Positions 54,814-63,870 of a DNA stretch of 64,000 bases are shown here, in pieces. A program made the position numbers and the translations under genes. The notes beneath the pieces were generated by a model, which worked only from the letters and a program-made list of their open reading frames with translations, did not search any database and was not told the origin of the DNA. Numbering within the stretch: position 1 is the stretch's first letter; each line of letters begins with the position of its first letter. The stretch comes from Gemmatimonadota bacterium (GTDB lineage Bacteria; Gemmatimonadota; Gemmatimonadetes; Gemmatimonadales; GWC2-71-9): the NCBI GenBank assembly GCA_016713435.1, contig JADJPD010000001.1, positions 992,001 to 1,056,000 of the forward strand. Reading direction: 5' to 3'.

Positions 54814-55614
54814 ATGATCCGCCGCCTCCTCGCCGTCCTGCTGGCCCTGCTCGTGGTCCTGGTGCTGTCCGCCAAGGCCCGCCCCTGGCTGTCCGACCCC
54901 TCCGAGGGGGCGCCGCCACCGGCCACCAGCACCAGCAGCGGGGCGGCCACCATCCGCACTCCGCACGAGGTGACGGATCGTCCCCCGGTGCCGGCGCCGG
55001 CGGTCCCGCTGCTCGACTCGGTCACCCGGCTCACGGTGCGGCTCCAGCTCACCGGCGAAGCGGAGCGGCACTTCCTCGACTCGCTCATGGTGGAGACCGA
55101 CTCGATCGTCCGCCGCTGGAACGCGGACGGCGGGCACCTCACCTACGCCATCGTCCCCGGCGGTCCCGCCAGTTTCCTGCCCGAGATGGTCCAGGACGCA
55201 CGCTGGGCCATCGACACCTGGTCGCCCGCGGTGGTGGGGCTGCCGTTCCTCGAGGTGAAGGACACCACCGAGGCCCGCCTCATCATCCGCTGGACCGACA
55301 CCCTCTCCGCCGAGCGCGCGGGCGTCACGGATGTCGTGTGGGACCAGGCGGGCCGGATCCACCGTGCCGCCGTGCTGCTCGCCACCCGGGCGCCGGCCAC
55401 CGGCCGGCCCCTCTCCGAGGAGATCCGTCGCGCCGTGGCGCTGCACGAGATCGGCCACGCCCTGGGTCTCCCGCACTCCGCCGATCCCGGCGACGTGATG
55501 TACCCGATCGCCACCAAGGTGGACCTCTCCGCCCGCGACCGCTTCTCCCTGACGCTGCTCTATGGCCTGCCGGTCGGCTGGATCGGCGGCGGCACTCCGC
55601 CCTTCCAGCGATGA
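54814..55614 (+). CDS. secreted matrixin-type metalloprotease
   Basis: 266 residues, N-terminal signal/anchor (MIRRLLAVLLALLVVLVLSA), Pro/Ser-rich linker, then a matrixin-like domain: FLEVKDTTEARLIIRW, and the zinc motif HEIGHALGLPH (211-221), with Met-turn DVMYP near 229. Small and compact, no hemopexin. Presumed periplasmic or secreted endopeptidase. Its stop overlaps the next gene's start (ATGA), so it is co-translated with a serine hydrolase. Confidence 0.9.
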   Translation: MIRRLLAVLLALLVVLVLSAKARPWLSDPSEGAPPPATSTSSGAATIRTPHEVTDRPPVPAPAVPLLDSVTRLTVRLQLTGEAERHFLDSLMVETDSIVRRWNADGGHLTYAIVPGGPASFLPEMVQDARWAIDTWSPAVVGLPFLEVKDTTEARLIIRWTDTLSAERAGVTDVVWDQAGRIHRAAVLLATRAPATGRPLSEEIRRAVALHEIGHALGLPHSADPGDVMYPIATKVDLSARDRFSLTLLYGLPVGWIGGGTPPFQR

Positions 55615-56738
55615 GGTGGGTAGTAGTAGCGGCTACGCTCTTGGGTTTTCCCCTCGGAGCGGCCGCGCAGGACTTCCGGGTGGCCGATTCCATCGCCGAA
55701 TCGGGGATCCGGCGGGGGGTGTACCCGGGGGCGGTGCTCCTCGTGGGGAACTCGCGCGGCATCCTGCACGCGCGGGGCTTCGGCCACCTCACCTGGAACC
55801 GCCGCTCGGCGGCGCCGACCCCGGATTCCACGCTCTGGGACCTGGCCTCGCTCACCAAGGTGATGGGGACGACGGCCGCGGTGCTCCGGCTGGTGGAGCG
55901 GGGCCGGGTGGACATCGACCAGGCCGTGCGGACCTACCTCCCGGCGTTCAGCGGCGGCGGCCGGGACGAGGTCACGGTGCGGATGCTCCTCAACCACACC
56001 AGCGGCCTCCGCGCCTACCTGCCGCTCTACCGCACGGCGCCCACCCGCGACAGTGCCATCGCCCTCCTCTACCGCGAACCGCTCCGGCGCGCGCCGGGGC
56101 GCATCGCCGAGTACAGCGACCTCAACTTCCTGCTGCTGGGCCTGCTGGTGGAGCGGGTAACGGGGCAGCCGCTTGCCACCTACGTCCGTGACTCGGTGCT
56201 GGCGCCGGCCGGGCTCCTGCACACGCAGTATCGGGTGGCGGATTCCCTGGCCGCGCGCACGGCGCCGACGAACATGGTGCGCGGCCGAGCCATCTGCTGC
56301 CGGGTCAACGACCAGAATGCGGAGCGCATGGGCGGCGCCGCCGGGCACGCCGGCCTCTTTGCCACCGGAACCGACGTCGCCAGCTACGCGCGGATGTGGC
56401 TGGGGATGGGTACCATCGACGGCAGGCAGGTGTACCCGCGGGCGCTCCTCAAGATGTTCCTCACCCCCGACCCGCGGATCCCCGACCGCCTCCTCGGCTG
56501 GGAACGCCCCGAGGCCGGCAAGCGCGACGACTCCGCCTTCGGGCTGCTCCTCTCGGAGGAAGCCTACGGCCACACCGGCTGGACCGGCACCCAGGTCTGG
56601 GTGGACCCGCCGCGCGACCTCTTCCTGGTATTCCTCACCAACCGGAGCTTCGCCCCGCGGGTGACCAACTCCATCCGCGCCCTCCGCGGCATCCGCGGGG
56701 CACTGGCCGATGCCGTGGTGCAGACGGTGGGGCGCTAG
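55611..56738 (+). CDS. serine hydrolase, beta-lactamase/class C fold
   Basis: 375 residues with signal peptide MRWVVVAATLLGFPLGAAAQ. Catalytic motifs: S80-x-x-K83 (LASLTKV), YSD in AEYSDLNF near 166, and HTG (HTGWTG) in place of KTG near 323. This pattern suits esterase (EstB)/D-aminopeptidase-like enzymes more than true beta-lactamases. Start at ATG 55611 overlaps the protease stop. Possibly peptidoglycan or ester metabolism in the periplasm. Substrate unknown. Confidence 0.9.
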   Translation: MRWVVVAATLLGFPLGAAAQDFRVADSIAESGIRRGVYPGAVLLVGNSRGILHARGFGHLTWNRRSAAPTPDSTLWDLASLTKVMGTTAAVLRLVERGRVDIDQAVRTYLPAFSGGGRDEVTVRMLLNHTSGLRAYLPLYRTAPTRDSAIALLYREPLRRAPGRIAEYSDLNFLLLGLLVERVTGQPLATYVRDSVLAPAGLLHTQYRVADSLAARTAPTNMVRGRAICCRVNDQNAERMGGAAGHAGLFATGTDVASYARMWLGMGTIDGRQVYPRALLKMFLTPDPRIPDRLLGWERPEAGKRDDSAFGLLLSEEAYGHTGWTGTQVWVDPPRDLFLVFLTNRSFAPRVTNSIRALRGIRGALADAVVQTVGR

Positions 56739-56958
56739 GGGGCGTCGAGGGAGCGGCGGGGTGAGGGGGGGCGGGGCAGGGGCGGGGCGGCCCCTGGGCG
56801 CGCCTCTGCGTGGAGTCACACGGAGCCTGGCCATTGCAGCGCCCGCGGCGACGCCCCGGATTCCACGCCGAGGTCGCTGCAGTGAAACCGCGCGCCAAGC
56901 CCCCGCCCTACCCGACCTCCGCCACCGAGATTAGGGTTGTGCCAGCAAGGAGGTCGTC

Positions 56959-57258
56959 ATGCAGACGCCCGAAACCATCAGGAAGGCGCTCCGCGGGGTG
57001 AAGGACCCGGAGCTCAACCTGAACATCATCGACATCGGCCTCGTCTACGAGGTGACCATCAACGAGCAGGGCGAGGTGAAGGTGCAGATGACCCTCACCA
57101 GCCCCGCCTGCCCCGCCGGCCCCGAGATCGTGGGGGACGTGAAGCGCTGCATCGAGGACCTCGAGGGGGTCACGTCGGTGGAGATCGAGATCGTCTGGGA
57201 GCCGTACTGGACGCCCGAGAAGATGGATCCCCGGGTGCGGGCGTTCCTCGGGGGGTGA
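56959..57258 (+). CDS. MIP18/PaaD-family (SufT-like) Fe-S maturation protein
   Basis: 99 residues, strong Shine-Dalgarno AAGGAGG upstream of the ATG. Single DUF59 domain: IRKALRGVKDPELNLNIIDIGLVYEVTI, QMTLTSPACPAGPEIVGDVKRCI, where the conserved Cys of TSPACPAG is the reactive one in MIP18/SufT proteins, and SVEIEIVWEPYWTPEKM. SufT proteins help late-stage Fe-S transfer. It is not with the suf operon, which is 34 kb away, but the same system is implied. Element copy B lies just downstream. Confidence 0.9.
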   Translation: MQTPETIRKALRGVKDPELNLNIIDIGLVYEVTINEQGEVKVQMTLTSPACPAGPEIVGDVKRCIEDLEGVTSVEIEIVWEPYWTPEKMDPRVRAFLGG

Positions 57259-57272
57259 GGTCTGTGCGTCAT

Positions 57273-57506
57273 TTCACCGCAGAGGCGCGGAGACGCTGAG
57301 GGCCGCAGAGGACCTGCGCGCGGGGCGGAGAGAACTTCTCGGGGTGAGTGCAGTTTATCCAGGGTGGTCTGGCAGCACGTGTGGGGAATGGTGCCGGTCC
57401 CGAACGGACACCGACCACGACAACGCGGGGCTCGTCCTGAGACGAGCCCCGCGTTTCACGTGCAGGTCCTCTGCGGCCCTCCGCGTCTCCGCGTCTCTGC
57501 GGTGAA
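57273..57506. repeat. inverted-repeat element, family 1 copy B
   Basis: Best-preserved copy. Left arm 57273-57317 (starts TTCACCGCAGAGGCGCGGAG) and right arm 57462-57506 are 45-bp inverted repeats with two mismatches. The 144-bp interior contains the perfect hairpin GCGGGGCTCGTC-ctga-GACGAGCCCCGC (57425-57452). Lies between convergent MIP18-like and rnd genes. Confidence 0.88.
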
Positions 57507-57520
57507 TCAGGGCACCCAGC

Positions 57521-58651
57521 TCACCCCACCGCCGCCGCCAGCAATTCCGCGCCGAGGACGGACCGCTGCCAGCGCCGCATCCCCTCCACCTCGGCGAACT
57601 GCTCCACCGACTTGGGCTCGAGCCGGGCGATGGCTTCGAGGAGTCCATTGGGGCAGAGCACGCCCGGCGCCAGCTCCAGGCGCTCGCTGGCCGCGTTGCG
57701 GGCCAGCTTCAGGCGCTCGAGGCGTGCTTCGTAGGCCAGGTCGGGCGGGGGACGGCGGGCGCGCTCGAAGACGGGAAGGGTGTCGGCGGGAGCCTTGATG
57801 CCGCGGGCCACCGCCGCCAGGATCTCGCCCCCGCGCTTCCTCAGCTGGTCGGGCGAGAGCGCCTTGAGCTCGCGCAGCGCCACCTCGTCGGCGGGCATCG
57901 CCTTGGCAATCGAGATCATCGCCTCGTTCTGGAGCACGCGGAACGGGGCGCGGTCGAGCTGCCTGGCCGTGGCCTCGCGCCAGGCGTGGAGCTCGCGGAG
58001 CACCGCGTACTGGTGGCCCCGCAGCGTGCGCGCGCCCTTGAGGCGGAGGTAGGCCTCCTCCGGCGGGCCGCCCGGGTTCCAGCGCACCTCCTCCAGCAGC
58101 TCGAACTCCTCCGCCGCCCAGCTCCACCGCCCCATCTCCTCGAGGCGCGCCTTCAGGATGTCGCGGAGCTGCGGGAGGTAGCGGGTGTCGTCCGCCGCGT
58201 ATTCGAGCATGCCCGGCAGCAGCGGCCGCACGCTCCAGTCGGCGCGCTGGAACTTCTTGTCGAGCTTCACGCCGAGGTACTTTTCGAGCAGCGCGGCGAG
58301 GCCGATCCCCGGCTCGTTCAGCAGCTGTGCGGCAATCCGGGTGTCGAAGAGGCTGGTGGCGGTGAAGCCGTAGTCGCGGTGCAGGATGCGGAGGTCGTAG
58401 TCCGCGTCGTGGAAGATCACCTCCACCCCGCGGTCGGCGAGGAGACGGCCGAGCAGCGCGAGGTCGGCCACGGCGAGCGGGTCCACCACCACGGTGGCCT
58501 CGCGCGTGGAGGCCTGCACCAGGTAGATGCGGTCCTGGTAGCGGTGGAAGCTCGCCGCCTCGGTGTCCACGGCCAGGAGGGTGACGCCGTCGAGGCCGCC
58601 GAAGAACCGGTCGAACGCCGCCTGCGACTCGAGATACAGCGAATCACTCAC
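57521..58651 (-). CDS. rnd: ribonuclease D
   Basis: 376 residues, GTG start. Exonuclease domain with DEDD motifs: D29-T-E31 in VDTEAASFH, D in IFHDADYDLRIL, D and Y in YAADDTRYLPQL; then an HRDC domain (REATARQLDRAPFRVLQNEAMISIAKAMPADEVALRELKALS). 3'-5' exonuclease for tRNA/stable RNA maturation. Ends ~15 bp from the element copy B, with which it is convergent. Confidence 0.95.
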   Translation of the reverse strand: MSDSLYLESQAAFDRFFGGLDGVTLLAVDTEAASFHRYQDRIYLVQASTREATVVVDPLAVADLALLGRLLADRGVEVIFHDADYDLRILHRDYGFTATSLFDTRIAAQLLNEPGIGLAALLEKYLGVKLDKKFQRADWSVRPLLPGMLEYAADDTRYLPQLRDILKARLEEMGRWSWAAEEFELLEEVRWNPGGPPEEAYLRLKGARTLRGHQYAVLRELHAWREATARQLDRAPFRVLQNEAMISIAKAMPADEVALRELKALSPDQLRKRGGEILAAVARGIKAPADTLPVFERARRPPPDLAYEARLERLKLARNAASERLELAPGVLCPNGLLEAIARLEPKSVEQFAEVEGMRRWQRSVLGAELLAAAVG

Positions 58652-58811
58652 GCGCGGCCACCATCTCGCGACCCGCGGCGATCGCCTCGAAGGCCGTGGC
58701 CAGCGTCTCGTGGTGCTCCGCCACCGGCGGCGTCACCCCGATCGCGGCATCCATCTGGAGCTTCCGCGCCAGGCGGGCGGCGTGGCGGACAGGGTCGGTC
58801 GGTGGCTTCAT
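58644..58811 (-). CDS. possible small protein upstream of rnd
   Basis: 55-codon frame (MKPPTDPVRHAARLARKLQ... ending REMVAARE). It overlaps the rnd start by 8 bp. The amino acid mix (HAARLARKLQMDAAIG, HHETLATAFEAIAAGREM) looks helical and protein-like, but no Shine-Dalgarno is visible, and its ATG is only 17 bp from the divergent PLP gene start. I consider it a weak call. Confidence 0.3.
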   Translation of the reverse strand: MKPPTDPVRHAARLARKLQMDAAIGVTPPVAEHHETLATAFEAIAAGREMVAARE

Positions 58812-58828
58812 GGACCGGGAGGTTTCGG

Positions 58829-59923
58829 GTGACGGGACCGCGCGATGATGGGAATAAAGTAGCGTACCCCGCCGCTTGGGTAGGGACCACGCTCCCGCTC
58901 GCGGCCTTCACCACCTCGCTGCCGCCCCGCCACCCGCTCGGCGCATTGCCGTCTCCCCTCGTCCCGGTGCCCGCGCTGGCGGCGCGCCTCGGCGCCCACA
59001 CCTTCCTGGTGAAGCGCGACGACCTGAGCGGCCCCCGCTTCGGCGGCAACAAGCTGCGCGCCCTCGAGTGGCTCCTCCCCACCCTCGGCGACGCCGTGGT
59101 GACCATGGGCGGCTACGGCTCCACCTGGTGCGCCGCCCTCGCGGTCACCGCGGGCGAGGTGGGGGCCATAGCGTGTCCCGCGCTCGCCCCGCAGCCGTGG
59201 ACCGACACCGTGGCGGGCATCCTCTCCACCACCAGCGCGCACGGCCAGGTCACGCTGGCCGGAAGCGAGCTCGGCATGCCCCTGGCGCTCGCGCGCGCCT
59301 GGCTCGGCGCGCGGCGGCACGGCCGGGTGTCGTGGCTGCCGGCCGGCGGGGCGTCTCCACTGGCCGTCCTCGGGAGCGCCAATGCCGCGCTCGAGTTCAT
59401 GAACCAGGTGGAGGAGCAGGGGTTCCCGCGGCCCGATGCGGTGCTGGTTCCGGTGGGGTCCTGCGGGACCGCCGCCGGACTGCTCCTGGGCCTGGCGCTC
59501 GGGGGTTGGAGAACGACGGTGATCGGCGTGCGGGTGGCCGCCCCGCTCTTCGCCAACGCGTCCCGGGTGGGGCGGCTGGTGCGCGGGGCGGAGCGGCTCC
59601 TGCGCCGGCACGGCCTCCGGGCGCGGCCGACCCTGCCGCCATTCCGCCTGGTCCCCGATCAGCTCGGCGCCGGCTACGGCCATCCCACCGCGCCGGGCCG
59701 CGCCACGCAGGCTGCGCTGGCCGAGGCGGGGTTGCGAGTGGACCTGACGTATGGAGCAAAGTGCTGTGCCGCCGCGCAGGGCGTCGCGCCTTCCTTTCCG
59801 CACCTCTGCTTCTGGCATACATTCGACGCACGACTGATGTCGGCGCCGGCGACGGACCATCCGCTCGTCGCCCGCGCCCAACGGACGGCGGAGGCGCTGT
59901 GGCCACACCCGAAATCGACCTGA
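58829..59923 (+). CDS. PLP-dependent enzyme, ACC deaminase/D-cysteine desulfhydrase-like
   Basis: 364 residues from the GTG at 58829; GGGAGG lies six bases upstream, an excellent Shine-Dalgarno, which decides the start. Fold type II PLP enzyme: Schiff-base K75 in FGGNKLRALEWLLP, phosphate cradle PVGSCGTAAGLLLGL, and YGSTWCAALAV where relatives have SNHxR, a possible change of substrate. Related proteins are D-cysteine desulfhydrase and ACC deaminase. The fused thioesterase-hydrolase gene starts 24 bases before its end. Confidence 0.85.
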   Translation: MTGPRDDGNKVAYPAAWVGTTLPLAAFTTSLPPRHPLGALPSPLVPVPALAARLGAHTFLVKRDDLSGPRFGGNKLRALEWLLPTLGDAVVTMGGYGSTWCAALAVTAGEVGAIACPALAPQPWTDTVAGILSTTSAHGQVTLAGSELGMPLALARAWLGARRHGRVSWLPAGGASPLAVLGSANAALEFMNQVEEQGFPRPDAVLVPVGSCGTAAGLLLGLALGGWRTTVIGVRVAAPLFANASRVGRLVRGAERLLRRHGLRARPTLPPFRLVPDQLGAGYGHPTAPGRATQAALAEAGLRVDLTYGAKCCAAAQGVAPSFPHLCFWHTFDARLMSAPATDHPLVARAQRTAEALWPHPKST

Positions 59924-61113
59924 CCGTCTACCCCGACGAGTGCGACGCCTACGGGCACCTGAACCAGGCCTCGTTCGTGGCGCTGTTCGAGCGGGCGCGG
60001 TGGGAGGTGCTGGCGCGCGGGCCGGGCATGGACTTCTTCACCCGGCGCGGGGTCTGGCCGGCCGTGCGGAAGTCGGTGGTGGAATACCTCGCCCAGGCCT
60101 ATCCCGGCGACGTGCTGCGCTTCTCCCAGCTCCTGGTCCACGTGGGGCGCACCAGCTTCACCATCCGCCAGATGGCCCGCCGCCAGCGGGACGACCTGCT
60201 GGTGGCCACGGCCGAGCTGGTGTTCGTGTGCGTGGACCAGCGTGGCACTCCCGTGCCGGTGCCGTCCGAGCTCCCCAATGTCTTTGGCGACCGCCCGCTC
60301 CCGGGCAACCTCCGCCGGGTCGCCGTCAACGGCGTCAATCTCGCCGTGCTGGCCAAGGGGCAGGGACCGGCCATCCTGTTCGTCCACGGCTACCCGCTCG
60401 ATCACAGCATCTGGGAACACCAGGTGGCGCACCTCGACGGCTGGACCCGCATCGCGCCGGACCTGCGCGGCATGGGCCAGTCCGACGCGCCCGACCTCGG
60501 CTACTCCATGCAGACCTACGCCGAGGACCTGCTGGCCCTGCTCACGGCCATGGGCGTGGACAAGGTGGTGCTGTGCGGGCTGTCGATGGGCGGCTACGTG
60601 GCGTTCGAGATGCTGCGCCGCGCGCGCGAGCGGGTGCGCGGCCTCATCCTGATGGACACCCGCGCCGAGGCGGACACCCCCGAGGGCAAGAAGGCGCGCG
60701 ACGCCGCGGCGCAGCAGGCGCGCGAGGGAGGCGCCGACGCCATCGCCGGCGCCATGCTGCCCAAGATGCTGGCCACTGCGCCAGCGCCCGGGCAGCCGGA
60801 ACTGCGCCAGAAGCTGCAGCGGATGATGGCTGCCACCCCGATGGCCGGGATCCTGAGTGCCCTGAGCGCGCTCAAGGAGCGCCCGGACAGCCACCCCTTG
60901 CTGCCCACCCTGACAGGCATCCCTACCCTGGTGGTGGTAGGCGAGGACGACCAGATCACCCCGGTGGCCGGCGCCCGGACCATGGCGGCGGCCATCCCGG
61001 GAGCCCAGTTGCGGGTGGTTCCCGGGGCCGGCCACCTGACACCACTGGAACAGCCGGACGTCACCACCCGGGCCGTGGCCGATTTTCTGGCCACCCTGCC
61101 CAGGGCGGAATAG
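59899..61113 (+). CDS. fused hotdog thioesterase and alpha/beta hydrolase
   Basis: 404 residues, GTG start with GGAGG four bases upstream, overlapping the PLP gene by 25 bp. Residues ~1-130: 4HBT-type hotdog (YPDECDAYGHLNQASFVALFERARWEVLARG, VRKSVVEYLAQAYPGD, RTSFTIRQMA). Residues ~145-400: alpha/beta hydrolase with FVHGYPLDHSIW, nucleophile S229 in GLSMGGYVAFE, acid in GEDDQITP, His in GAGHLTPLEQPD. Both halves look catalytically complete. Probably acyl-CoA or acyl-ester processing. It could be two genes joined by an indel, but I see no frameshift signature. Confidence 0.85.
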   Translation: MATPEIDLTVYPDECDAYGHLNQASFVALFERARWEVLARGPGMDFFTRRGVWPAVRKSVVEYLAQAYPGDVLRFSQLLVHVGRTSFTIRQMARRQRDDLLVATAELVFVCVDQRGTPVPVPSELPNVFGDRPLPGNLRRVAVNGVNLAVLAKGQGPAILFVHGYPLDHSIWEHQVAHLDGWTRIAPDLRGMGQSDAPDLGYSMQTYAEDLLALLTAMGVDKVVLCGLSMGGYVAFEMLRRARERVRGLILMDTRAEADTPEGKKARDAAAQQAREGGADAIAGAMLPKMLATAPAPGQPELRQKLQRMMAATPMAGILSALSALKERPDSHPLLPTLTGIPTLVVVGEDDQITPVAGARTMAAAIPGAQLRVVPGAGHLTPLEQPDVTTRAVADFLATLPRAE

Positions 61114-61330
61114 GCTGCAACCTTTTCGGGGGGGTGTGCGTCTATAAAGTGGCGGCCGGAATGACCTGCGGTTCGGTTGCCTGTGTGACACCTTCCTAAA
61201 CGCCCCGCCACCGCGGCCAAGTCAGTACGGTGACGGGGCGCCTCTCCTTAAGGACGCTGAAGCTGCCGGGAGTGTGACGAAAGTCACGCTGCCTGACGTG
61301 CCGCAGCGGTTGAAACGTGGGACAACGAGA

Positions 61331-61362
61331 ACGGGCCGCCCCCCGCGGAGGGGGCGGCCCGT
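61331..61362. terminator. bidirectional hairpin terminator
   Basis: 13-bp arms ACGGGCCGCCCCC and GGGGGCGGCCCGT with a 6-nt loop, between convergent thioesterase-hydrolase and fdxA. The upstream ~215 bp hold no gene, only a small hairpin GTGAC-gaaa-GTCAC (61274-61287). Confidence 0.75.
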
Positions 61363-61386
61363 CGTGTCTAACCCTGCCGGCGGCGG

Positions 61387-61650
61387 TTACTTCTTGGGGC
61401 GGCCGGGCGGGGTGTCGCTGCCGAAGACGTCGCGGTTCTTGGCGATGAAGGCCTTCTGGTCCGCCGGCACGTCCTCTTCCGGGAAGATGGCGTTCACCGG
61501 GCACTCGGGCTCGCAGGCCCCGCAGTCGATGCACTCGTCCGGGTGGATGAACAGCTGGTTGTCACCCTCGTAGATGCAGTCCACGGGGCACACATCCACG
61601 CAGGCGCGATCCTTCACATCGATGCACGCTGCCGTGATCACGTAGGCCAT
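61387..61650 (-). CDS. fdxA: 7Fe ferredoxin FdxA
   Basis: 87 residues. Cys at 9, 17, 21, 25, 40, 43, 46 and 50. By analogy with Azotobacter FdI, C9, C17 and C50 bind the [3Fe-4S] cluster, C21, C40, C43 and C46 the [4Fe-4S] cluster, and C25 is free. Sequence [45 protein letters not shown]. Strong AAGGAG seven bases from ATG. Low-potential electron carrier. Divergent from the patatin gene. Confidence 0.95.
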   Translation of the reverse strand: MAYVITAACIDVKDRACVDVCPVDCIYEGDNQLFIHPDECIDCGACEPECPVNAIFPEEDVPADQKAFIAKNRDVFGSDTPPGRPKK

Positions 61651-61771
61651 TCTGCTGCTCCTTAGGAGTCGTGCGCCGCACTCGGCGCCGGTGTCGCTCG
61701 GCGGGGTGTCGCTGGGGCAAACATTGCCAGAGGCTCGGGCGTCGCGCAAGGGGGCGATTACCTTAGACGAC

Positions 61772-63832
61772 ATGCGTCGCACCGCCTTCACGGTTTTCAT
61801 AAGCTCGCTGCTCTTCCTGGCCGTGCCGGCCCGCCCGGCGGCGGCCCAGGAGGCGTGCAGCGCCCCGCTCACCCTCGTGCTCTCCGGCGGGGGCGCCAAG
61901 GGCCTGGCCCACATCGGCGTACTGCGGGTGCTCGACAGCCTGGGGATCCGTCCCACGCGGATCGTGGGGACGAGCATGGGCTCCATCGTCGGCGGCATGT
62001 ACGCCAGCGGATACAGCGGCCACGAGATCGACTCGCTGGCGCGGAGTCTCACGCTCTCCGACCTCTTCACCCAGTACGCGCCGCGCACGCCGCGGGCGCT
62101 GTCGCCCCGGCTGCCGCTGGCGGTCTGGGAGGAGGGGGAGGGCGGCTTCTCGTTCCAGCGCGCCGCCGTGCGGGAGGGGGAGGTCAACGCGCTCCTCGAC
62201 CTGGCCATGCTCCGCGGCAACCTGCGCGCGCGGGGGAACTTCGATTCGCTGCCGATCCCCTTCCGCGCCGTGGCCACCGATCTCGGGACGCGGATGCCCG
62301 TGATCCTCGCCTCCGGCGACCTGGCCCGCGCCGTCCGCGCCAGCATGGCCATCCCGCTGGTGTTCGATCCCGAGCGGATCAACGACCGCTTCCTCGGCGA
62401 CGGGGCGCTCGCCGCCAACATCCCGGTGGATGCCGCCCGCGCCTTCGGCACCGGCCGCGTGCTCATCTCCGACGCCACCGAGCACCTCCCCGACGCCGGC
62501 GACTTCGCCAACCCGCTGGTGATGGCCGAGCAGCTGCTCGGCTTCCTGTTTCACCAGCCCGCCGCCGAGCTCCGCTCGGGCGACCTGCTGCTGCGGCCCG
62601 CCGTGGACTCGTTCAAGAGCCTCGACTTCGACAGCCACAGCGTGGACCGGCTGATCGAGCTCGGGTACGAGGAGGCCCGCACGCGGCTCGCTACCTGGGG
62701 CTGCTCGCCGGTGCCGCCCCCCGCGCCGTCGCGCCCCGAGTTCCGGGTGGCATCGGTGCGCGGGGTGGTGCCCTCCACCACCGAGGAGCGCTTTGTCCGG
62801 GCGCTGCTCGGCCTCGAGGAGGGGAAGCCGCTCGACGTGGAGCGGGTTCGCGACGGGTTCCGCTACCTCCGCACCAGCGACGGCATCCGCGCCGCCTGGC
62901 TGCAGCCGTCGGGCGCGCCGGACTCGCTGACGGTGGACCTGCTGGTGCGTCCGGCCAGCCGTCGGCTGGCCGCCTTCGGCGTGGCGTACGACAACGACCT
63001 CGGTGGCCGGATGTGGCTCGGCGCCGTGGACCGGAAGCTCCTCGGCCAGCGGCTCGAGGCCTCGGTGGCCCTGGGCCTCGGTGAGCTGCGGCAGGACCTC
63101 GAGTTCGGGCTCCGGACCTACACCGTGGTGGCGCGGCCGCTCCGGCCGGCCCTGACGGTGGGCGTGGCCAACGAGGACATCCGCCGCTTCGATCGCGACG
63201 GCGACGAGCTGGCCCACCTCACCATGCGGGACCTGAACGGCTTCGCCGGCCTGGAGCAGGCGCTGGGGCGCACCTGGCAGGTGGCACTCGGCGGCCGGGC
63301 GCGCGTCTGGGGCAACGATCACTTCACCGAGGAGGCGCTGGGCGGACTCCTCACCCTCACCACGCTCGATCGCGAGCGCCCGCTCCGCGCCGAGGGCGAG
63401 CTCGAGGTGATGCAGGACTACACGATGGTGCACGGCAGCGTGGGCTACCGCATCCCGCTCAGCCGGCGAGTGGCGGTGACGCCGTGGGCGCGCTACGGCT
63501 GGGGGAGCGACAGCCTGCCGCCGCACCTCACCTTTGCGCTGGGCGGATTCGACGGGTTCCCGGGGGAGCGGATCGGGGAGCGGCGCGGCAATCGTGAGGC
63601 ATACGCCGGGCTCACCGCCACCATCCGCGCCTTCGGGCCGGTGGCGCTGCGGGCGCAGGGAGCCATCGGCCAGACGGCGCTCGGTGGGCCGGCGTTCCCG
63701 CGGCAGCGCTGGGAGCTCGGCGGCCGCGTGGGCCTCGGGCTCGACACGCCGGTGGGGCCGATCCGGCTCGAGTACGGCGTGGCGCGCGGGGGACGCAAGG
63801 AGTTCTTCGTGCGGCTGGGGGAGTGGTTCTAG
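61772..63832 (+). CDS. patatin-like phospholipase with Omp85-type barrel (type Vd/PlpD-like)
   Basis: 686 residues. Signal ([26 protein letters not shown]); patatin domain ~34-320 with GGGAKG oxyanion hole, catalytic S68 in GTSMGS and D210 in GDGALAA; then a POTRA-like segment (~330-400, [31 protein letters not shown]) and a C-terminal beta-barrel (~410-686) ending [11 protein letters not shown] with terminal aromatic, as for Omp85/TPS barrels. This is the type V-d autotransporter plan: secreted lipase fused to its own barrel. A -10-like TACCTT lies seven bases before the ATG. Confidence 0.92.
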   Translation: MRRTAFTVFISSLLFLAVPARPAAAQEACSAPLTLVLSGGGAKGLAHIGVLRVLDSLGIRPTRIVGTSMGSIVGGMYASGYSGHEIDSLARSLTLSDLFTQYAPRTPRALSPRLPLAVWEEGEGGFSFQRAAVREGEVNALLDLAMLRGNLRARGNFDSLPIPFRAVATDLGTRMPVILASGDLARAVRASMAIPLVFDPERINDRFLGDGALAANIPVDAARAFGTGRVLISDATEHLPDAGDFANPLVMAEQLLGFLFHQPAAELRSGDLLLRPAVDSFKSLDFDSHSVDRLIELGYEEARTRLATWGCSPVPPPAPSRPEFRVASVRGVVPSTTEERFVRALLGLEEGKPLDVERVRDGFRYLRTSDGIRAAWLQPSGAPDSLTVDLLVRPASRRLAAFGVAYDNDLGGRMWLGAVDRKLLGQRLEASVALGLGELRQDLEFGLRTYTVVARPLRPALTVGVANEDIRRFDRDGDELAHLTMRDLNGFAGLEQALGRTWQVALGGRARVWGNDHFTEEALGGLLTLTTLDRERPLRAEGELEVMQDYTMVHGSVGYRIPLSRRVAVTPWARYGWGSDSLPPHLTFALGGFDGFPGERIGERRGNREAYAGLTATIRAFGPVALRAQGAIGQTALGGPAFPRQRWELGGRVGLGLDTPVGPIRLEYGVARGGRKEFFVRLGEWF

Positions 63833-63870
63833 GCGCCTCCGGCGGCGGTGCTTGGGTGGGGCTTGGTGCG

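Noticed and set aside
57451..57466. Half parS-like GTTTCACGTG inside element copy B
   Set aside because: Only about 11 of 16 positions match and copy A lacks it at the same place; chance similarity.
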